In this document: positions 57,395 to 64,000 of the stretch, in pieces
How positions within the stretch are numbered: position 1 is the first letter of the stretch
How the letters are laid out: every line of letters begins with the position of its first letter
From: Azadirachta indica
Taxonomy: Eukaryota > Streptophyta > Magnoliopsida > Sapindales > Meliaceae
DNA: 64,000 nt
Assembly (NCBI GenBank): GCA_022749755.1
Contig: CM040443.1
Span: 907,191-971,190, forward strand
Direction of reading: 5' to 3'
Translations under genes and position numbers: made by a program
Notes under the pieces: generated by a model
Seen by the model: only the letters and a program-made list of their open reading frames with translations
What the model was told of the DNA's origin: nothing
The model's database searches: none

Positions 57395-58453
57395 TTATAT
57401 TGGAAAGAATTTGTACATCATTAGGACCAAACAGAACATACCTCCCAAATCGATTATTTGAGACACTAAGGCAAGATTCTTCTTTAAGCTAGGAACATGA
57501 TAGACATTTTTAAGAGAAACTCCTTCATCATTTGAAAAATCTTCCTTGACGTTGAAATGTCCTTCTTTCATTACAGGGTGTAATGAATTATCAGCTGTAA
57601 TAATGGCTCTTTTCCCACAATGTGGACGAACATCAAAAAGTAAAGAAGTATTTCCAGTTGAATGATGAGAGCAACCAGAATCAACAATCCATTCTTTGTC
57701 GTAATCTATGGAAACATTGGCTTCTTTTTGTCCATTGGTCTGATGCGCAATAGAAGTTACTATAACCGGTTGATCAATAGCTTCAATGGATAGGCAATGC
57801 TCCCATTTGGGTTGTTCAGACTCACTATTTTCATGTGCGACATTAGCTTCTACTTCCGCAAGATTGACCCAACAATTTGGTTTAATATGACCTGGTTTTC
57901 CGCATCGATTACACACAATTTGCATATAACAATCACGCTTTATATGTCCAGGCTTTCCGCATTTATAACAACTTTTTGTCTTTCCTCTAGACTGCCCCTC
58001 ATTTTTGGACTATGTGTTGCCACCTCAAGAATGCTTGGAGAAGTTCTTTTTCCCATGGTCCTTTGCATAAAGAACATCTTCCAATTGAGAGAAAGATTGC
58101 TTATTGTTATCGATCATTTGTTTGACAAGAGCTTCTTGATTAGAAAGCAACTTTTCCAAGTCAATGATCGAGGGCTGAATTGGCTATCCTAGAATTGAAG
58201 AGATAAATGACATGAACTCTCTCCGTAGTCCACGAATAAGATTACGACGCAGACGTGCATCGCTTACTGGCTCCTCTATATCCAATTACGAAAGTTCTGC
58301 ACGCAAAGTTTAAATTTTCAAAAAGTATTCCAAAATTGAAAGATTTCCTTGAGTGATCCCAGGAAGCTGATTCTCCAAATACTGTAGCCGCGTTGTATTT
58401 TTTGGGGTAAATAGTCAAACAAGTGTCTCCCACACTTGTTTTGGCGATGTTAC
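57395..58453 (-). pseudogene. Copia Gag (partial) and protease
   Basis: From the right: VWETL..YLPQKIQRGYSI, RLRRNLIRGLRREFMSFISS, LEKLLSNQEALVKQM, then two zinc knuckles, CYKCGKPGHIKRDC and CNRCGKPGHIKPNC, and the protease site EWIVDSGCSHHSTGN with DSG intact, DVRPHCGKRAIITADNSLHP and LKNVYHVPSLKKNL. The protease part is open for 176 codons (57395-57925); the Gag part has stops and shifts. Two knuckles in tandem instead of one is a visible trait of this family. The Gag N-terminus is missing at the 58453 breakpoint. Confidence 0.9.
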
Positions 58454-59047
58454 TGTTAGGAATATTTATAAATTTTCTATTAAACATATGAATATCACAA
58501 TCACAACTATAAATTTACAGTATAACAATATAATTAAAATAAATAAATAACAAATTAAAAGAAGAAATGAGTAAAGAAATTCTAGTCTGAACATAGTGAG
58601 GCATGCTAATAAGTATTGTTCTAAAACTGAAGAGTCCTCCCCTCGTGTAGGTAGTAACGGTTCTCTTTAATTTCAAAATACAATCCAATGCTCATAGCCA
58701 ATCTCCTCGATGAATACGACCACTAAAAAATAAACACCAAGTCTTAGATGTCACAATTGTTTAAAATATATTATTAAAATAAAATTTTATAATAATATAT
58801 ATTTTTCACTCTTTTTCTTTTATGCATAATATTCAAATGAATACAAATATTCTTCATACAATAGTGAAGTAATTTGAGCAATAAATATATATTAAAGATA
58901 AAAACTTTATAACTCATGTATTAAACTAAAGTAAATGATAAGATTAATGGTGTAATTTAAAAACTTGTAACCACCATATAATAATAATTGTTTATAATAA
59001 AAAACTCATAAAATTAGATAATAGTTTTTGAAACATTTTTTCCAACA
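58454..59047 (-). repeat. LTR of a further element, inserted in copia Gag
   Basis: Minus strand TGTTGGAAAAAATGTTTC to TATTCCTAACA, 594 bp, preceded by the purine tract ATTTTTGTGGGGGAT (59048-59062). It begins exactly where the copia Gag homology ends (..GCGATGTTAC). Confidence 0.68.
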
Positions 59048-59770
59048 ATCCCCCACAAAAATATTTTTAAAACTTTGGAAATAAAATAGGAACTTAATTA
59101 TATATATTAAGGAAAATAAATCAAATGATAATAAAATATATATTAGCAATCTTCTATTATGTAATGGGTATAGGTGTCTTTCGAACTTGAACCTATACTT
59201 AGTGCTAAAGTATTCATTTGAGGAATCTGAGTGAACTATGTCTTGAACTCGAAACCTTTCATCAAACTTCAACTATAACACACATAATAGTGACAAAGAC
59301 TCGGATATGCGGGTTAGCACTATTAAAGGCCATGCACTCTATCTTGAGTCTTGTGAAAGTTTTTAGAGAATAACTCAATTCTCATGGTTGCGGCCCCACG
59401 ACGACTCTCATTAGGTGAGTTCTTTAAAGGTATATGTGACCTATACCTCGCAATAACTTACTTTGAACTCATTCAGGGTAAAGACCCTTTCTAACATCAC
59501 ATATTACTGTACTATGCCATAGGGATGAGCAGAAGCGTATCTTCTCTAAGATATGTTCATAAAATTGTAGTGCTAAATAAGTCACGCAGTATGGATTGTT
59601 TCTACCGATTGAACCTCCTTCATGGGGTCTCCAATCACAGAGGTTGGGTTACTTCCCTAGGTGACTCCCTTATGGGTTTACGCACATCCCCCTCGACATT
59701 TATATATGACTTTTCGCAAAAATCTTTTATTAAATTGATCAATTTTATTCATTCAAAAGTTGTATGTTGA
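59048..59770 (-). mobile_element. Non-coding interior of an LTR element (LARD-like), family unknown
   Basis: Lies on the inner side of the LTR's polypurine tract. Between about 59160 and 59700 the base composition is clearly less AT-rich than the flanks, yet no long frame exists on either strand. A large non-coding interior behind a good LTR and polypurine tract suggests a non-autonomous large derivative. The opposite LTR was not found to the right, so the element is truncated or its end is unrecognised. Confidence 0.45.
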
Positions 59771-61511
59771 AAGAGCTCTCCACTAACTTCAATTTATATC
59801 TTGCAATGATCTTCATCATGTTACTCATCTGCTTTTTTATGCCTAACATGAATAAATTTCTTAAATAATGATGTTAGAATAGAAACATAATATAATATAT
59901 GTATAAATATAATAAACGTATCCTTTTTTTTTACTACGTAAATATTAGAAGAATTTTCAAAGAAATTAATAATATTATAAGGGACCCCCACATTTGAGAA
60001 AATTTATGTGACTACAATATTTCTTTTAAATATTTATAAAAAAAGTAAAGTGAGAAATTTTCCAAATTTCCAGCAAAGAATGGACCTTTAGAAGCATTTC
60101 TGCGATAGGACATATTTGAAGCAAAACATTGCATAATGACATGCTATAGATGTGGAACAATGCCAATAAAAGAGGACACAACAAATATATAACTGAACCT
60201 GGAACAAGAACTAAGAAGTAAGGAATAAGAGTATAAACCATCTCATTCCAAGCTCATCTTTATTTCCTAATCTCATCATAAATATAAAACAGAACAATCT
60301 CCAAACAAATTTCTAACACCTTAAAAACTAGGAGTAATTGTCATAATATATTGTATCAATTTAGAACTCATATATCATATAAAACCATATTGTTATAGTA
60401 CAACAATTTTAGATATAAGTAAATGTTATGAACTTTGTATTAAGTTACCAACCGCTCAAGCCTCAAAACATCATATCTAGAAACCCGAAACTAGAAAATA
60501 GGCTCGAAACTTTTACCACTCAAGGATGGCTACCCTGTTTGTTTTAAACATACATAATTACTATTATTGTATAGGGCATAGATAAGCTAATGACATGCAT
60601 CTAACCTATAGATCTATGAAAATAAATAGGTTTGTAGGCCATACTGATTTCCTATTTCTTGAGTACATAATCTAAAGCATCATTTCCCTTATTATATAAT
60701 CGTCTTTGTTGCCTATTATCATTGAATTTCTAAATACATGAAGCATGAATACGGTAGACTGGAATTAAGGTACTTTAAAAATAATTTTGAATTTGAAAGA
60801 GAATTAATGTTTTTACCAGGCAACATTTAATATAATAAGAAAAAGGAAAATAGGTATATACCAATTACTTTTTGATAGGGGTGATTAGTTACCAAAACCA
60901 ATTAATGAAAATTATTACCATTATTAGTTTAGTTGCACCAAAAATCATTATTAGTTTTGATATTACAAAATATAATTTTTATAATTTCCATAAATTGATT
61001 TGGTTTACAATTTATATTTAAATAAATAAATAATTTATTTTTTTTAATTTCATAGAAAATAATTATTAGTTCATTGTTGCAAAATACATTTTTTTGTAAT
61101 TTTTATAAATTAATTTGCGTTTACAAATTAGTATTTAAATATAATAATTTTTTTAACTTTATAAAAAATCATTTTTAATTTAATGTTACAAAATAATTAT
61201 AGTTCAATTTTGTAGTTTGTTTTACGAAATCATTGTTAGTTTAATATTACAAAATCAATAAATATTAATTTCTCTTTACAACTTTTTTCTAAAATTACAA
61301 AAAAAATATGACTATGAAATATTTATATATATGCATATATAGATACAGCTGAAATATATTTATAAAATATAACTTGATCTGGTTGTTGGAACTGTTGACT
61401 TAGTGCAAAGGTTTGAATTCATATAATTTTTTTTTTCTACTATGCTTCAGCAAATTCAGATTGGATTAACGCATTTGGATTATTGAGAGACAGAATTAGA
61501 ACTAATAAAAA
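59771..61511. other. Intergenic, with an AT-rich repeat at about 60880-61330
   Basis: No gene. 60880-61330 is built from diverged units of the form TTACAAAAT.ATT..TAGTTTAAT and resembles about 4680-5040 (AATATTATAAAATCAACAAA and ACTATGAAATA-type endings). Confidence 0.45.
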
Positions 61512-61711
61512 TCTGTTAAATTTAATAGAAAATTTTGACGATAAGGCAGTTTTTGAGGATAAAAGAATTAAAAAAAAAAAAGAAATTAAAAGCCAATAAT
61601 AACACCAAATAATTACAAAATTTTACATAGATCTCTACCATATTTGGACTTTGTTGCTGATCAGGAGGCAACAAAGACGTAGGCAATCTTTGTAGCAGCA
61701 GCAGACTGCAA

Positions 61712-62266
61712 CTATCTTTCCCCATCGAAGGCCGTAAGGCAAGCCTTTACAGCAATGAAAGGTAAACCAATAGCTATACCAATGAAAATAAAGGATCGCG
61801 CACCCAGTGATATTTTGTAAGATAGGTCATTTGAATCCGGATGTATTATCTCTGTCAGAACTTGAGTCAGAACCATACCAGCAAAGGCTGTGCATATGAT
61901 CGAAGATGTTAAAAGAAAGTACATATCGTTTCTGCAACCTACTTGCTCGAAGACCTCAAAGCAAACCATTAGAGCAAACAAAAGGAAACAAATAGCAGCA
62001 GAAATGCCAAAAAGGGATCGCACACCCAGTGATATTTTGTAAGATACGTCATGTGAATTAGGATGTATAGTCTCATTCAGAACCGCAGTCAGAATCAAAG
62101 CAGCAACGCCTGTGAATATGATCGGTATTATCAAAGCAAAGTATACAGGCGATTCTTTCATCTCTTTATGTGAGACAGAAGAGAGAATTGCTGGTTGAAG
62201 AAAGGTAAGACAAGAAGAAACTGTGAGTACTATGCTAAGGCTGTGTGCATATTCTGCGTCAGCCAA
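61712..62266 (-). CDS. Small multi-pass membrane protein with an internal duplication, family not recognised
   Basis: The open frame of 184 codons starts ATG at 62266 (MADAEYAHSL) and ends DGER. Hydrophobic segments lie at about residues 10-29, 43-63, 82-104, 115-137 and 156-176, giving four or five membrane passes. Residues 42-107 and 116-181 are homologous: each has a hydrophobic segment, then LT.VL.E.IHP[ND]S[HN]D, [VL]SYKISLG.RS and a second hydrophobic segment, and the duplication is visible in the DNA (CACCCAGTGATATTTTGTAA occurs twice, reading plus strand). A TATA-like box is 150 bp upstream on the minus strand. No introns or stops. I do not know the family; expression and function are open. 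Confidence 0.7.
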   Translation of the reverse strand: MADAEYAHSLSIVLTVSSCLTFLQPAILSSVSHKEMKESPVYFALIIPIIFTGVAALILTAVLNETIHPNSHDVSYKISLGVRSLFGISAAICFLLFALMVCFEVFEQVGCRNDMYFLLTSSIICTAFAGMVLTQVLTEIIHPDSNDLSYKISLGARSFIFIGIAIGLPFIAVKACLTAFDGER

Positions 62267-62360
62267 TTATTCTTCTGGGCTGGCCAAACTTGTATTGTTG
62301 GAGAAGACAAAAATTTACTGCTTGAGATTTGCGGAAGTTGTTATACATATTGGAATTAGT

Positions 62361-62362
<2 letters not shown>

Positions 62363-62398
<36 letters not shown>
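62363..62398. repeat. (ATT)12 microsatellite
   Basis: Twelve perfect ATT units, about 100 bp upstream of the ATG of the membrane-protein gene, between that ATG and its TATA-like box, so possibly in its 5' leader. Confidence 0.95.
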
Positions 62399-62415
62399 GA
62401 TTTTCTGGGGCATTC

Positions 62416-62423
62416 TTTTTATA
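62416..62423 (-). promoter_or_regulatory. TATA-like box of the membrane-protein gene
   Basis: Minus strand CCAATATAAAAAG; 150 bp before the ATG, leaving room for a leader that contains the ATT repeat. Confidence 0.4.
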
Positions 62424-62453
62424 TTGGTAGAGGATGAGTATTTACTTCATTGA

Positions 62454-64000
62454 ATTTATGGGAGATGTCAAACATATTGAAATTAGTATTGGACCGTTTC
62501 TCCTAAATTCAATTTGGATTAATTTTCACCATTATATTAGCTTGATAAGATAACTATCTAAACCCATATTAAAAAAGAAAAGTCCAAAAAATAAAAGATA
62601 AATCCAAATATTATACTAGACCCAATGAAGAGTTCTTTTGAAGAAGTCTTATATCATCCGAGTGAGAGGCAAACCAAAATTTTAAATTATTTTTAATTAA
62701 AATTCCACTAAATCCTTGATCATCTCCAATCAAAATTTTACTAGGAGTAATATTTTCAAATAATTTAAGGAGGTAATAAGCATATAAGAAAACGAAAAAA
62801 GACAAAAATGAGGTATTTTCTCGCATATAAATAAATTCACTAGTTGATATTAGATGACGAAATCAAGTATTATTAATTAGTTTGGTTTAATAGCACTATT
62901 TTATATATATATATAAATTAAAGTAAACTTGTCCTCAATTATGTACGTATATAAATAACAAAGAGATGCCATATTAATTATTTTTCTATCGCAAACTCTT
63001 GTATTTGCCTGTGCCCTGTGGCTGATAGACTGCCTATAGATTCTGAGTGTTTAGTTCGTTTTGGTTTTATCCCTATTTAGTTTTTACCTAATTGTCTTTG
63101 ATTATCACATGTTAATTATATGTGTTCCTATTAATAGTAAACTTTGCTATTTAGTTGCTGAAAGTACGTTGAGTTGAATTTCACCTACAGCTTCAATTAT
63201 TCAACGTATAATGATTTCCTAATTAAATAATAGGTACAAAACTATATTCAATAAAATCTGTATATTATTAAGACGTAGAGTGCATACATTCATATAATAT
63301 CACATGCTCATGATACACTGGCTAAAATGTAGAATTAATTAGCTAATTAATTAACCAATGTGTGTGGTTAGTTTAACATTTCCATGCTTATCAATAATAT
63401 ATAGATAATAGCTAAGCAATACAGTACTGGGTGGTTAAAAAGGACAATATAAGCGACGATAGTCGTAGGTTGTGAGAGAGAGGTCTCAAAATAATGCCGA
63501 GGGAATTCGAAAAGGCCCAAAATAATAGATAAAATCATAAACTACAAATTTGACAAAGGCGGGAAAGAGAGCAAGGAAATGAGAGAGGATTCCAAAAAGA
63601 ATTCTTCTTGATAAATTTCATTTCGTTCCCTTATTTTTTAATATTTATAATATTTATTATTTTTTATAATTATTGTAAAATAGTCTGACCAAATTTATAA
63701 GCATTTATAGTTTATATGTGAGAGTGCAAATAACAATTTTTATCCAATCTCGTAAATTTACATTGTTCTTTAATTTTTTTATATCTATTATTTCACTATT
63801 ATTTAAAATTTATAATTATTAAAATCATCGGTTTTTGTTTTTAAAGAAAATTATTGGCCTAAGAAATTTTCGAAACATATTATAATCAATATTACTAATT
63901 AATAAATAAAATGAGAGTTCAATGGCTTTGGCAATGTACAAATTGAGAATTATTGATGTTAAAATTTTTTGAGATTAACGAATTTAATGGGAAGCTAAAT
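62454..64000. other. Intergenic, no gene seen
   Basis: AT-rich; a TATATATATATAAA run near 62903-62918. No domain-like frame on either strand up to the window end. Confidence 0.5.

Larger units (their letters stand above)
54309..58453 (-). mobile_element. Ty1-copia retrotransposon on the minus strand, 5' end lost
   Basis: 3' LTR at the left (54309-54630), polypurine tract, then RNase H, RT, integrase, protease and Gag running rightwards. The Gag N-terminus is cut at 58453 by another LTR. No 5' LTR remains. It interrupts the plus-strand copia. Domains are far better preserved than in that host element, in line with a younger insertion. Confidence 0.85.

Noticed and set aside
57797..58192. Plus-strand 131-codon frame
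   Set aside because: Opposite strand of the copia Gag and zinc knuckles.
59872..59960. TGTTAGAATAGAAACATAAT as the missing partner LTR of 58454-59047
   Set aside because: Only the first few bases agree; the similarity does not continue.

Overview
This is an AT-rich, repeat-dense piece of a dicot plant nuclear genome. The evidence is a class III secretory peroxidase of the lignin-forming anionic type, plant-type Ty3 (Athila/Tat branch) and Ty1-copia retrotransposons, a non-autonomous CACTA transposon, MULE remnants and a LOG-type cytokinin enzyme fragment. A Citrus-like genome would fit the peroxidase, but that is a guess from memory of the family. A 100-N scaffold gap lies at 2741-2840. I found no rRNA, tRNA or CRISPR, and nothing bacterial or organellar. 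The only plausibly intact host coding region is a small membrane protein at 61712-62266 (minus); everything else is broken or mobile.

Layout. 1-3.6 kb: Ty3 gag remnant, a solo LTR and a copia 5' end cut by the gap. 5.4-6.5 kb: peroxidase with a TATA box but two in-frame stops. 6.2-18.8 kb is unit A of a segmental duplication whose other copies are unit B (25.87-29.64 kb) and unit C (29.64-39.79 kb). The units carry the peroxidase 3' end, a membrane-protein fragment, LINE remnants, a MITE-like inverted repeat and a GRF zinc-finger remnant. Unit A is interrupted at 8162-15139 by a CACTA element with 3-bp target duplications, which itself contains an LTR-element part coding for a 'putative plant transposon protein'. 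19.9-21.3 kb: MULE transposase remnant. 24.06-25.13 kb: a Mutator-type MITE with a 9-bp target duplication.

Unit C is interrupted by a complete but decayed Ty3 element (30445-38129, minus; 5-bp target duplication GTAGG; LTRs of very unequal length) and then by an Athila-type element starting at 39788 (plus). Beyond that element's pol come a LOG pseudogene (48.0-48.3 kb) and a MULE-like fragment. 51.3-59.8 kb is a chain of nested LTR elements: a plus-strand copia interrupted by a minus-strand copia, itself cut by another LTR element with a non-coding interior. The last 4 kb hold the small membrane-protein gene and intergenic DNA.

How the parts relate. Paralogous units serve as empty-site references for one another, so several insertions can be placed to the base: the CACTA in unit A, the Ty3 element in unit C and the MITE in the peroxidase-upstream module. 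The coding content is mostly the history of a duplicated peroxidase locus overwritten by transposons, not a working pathway.
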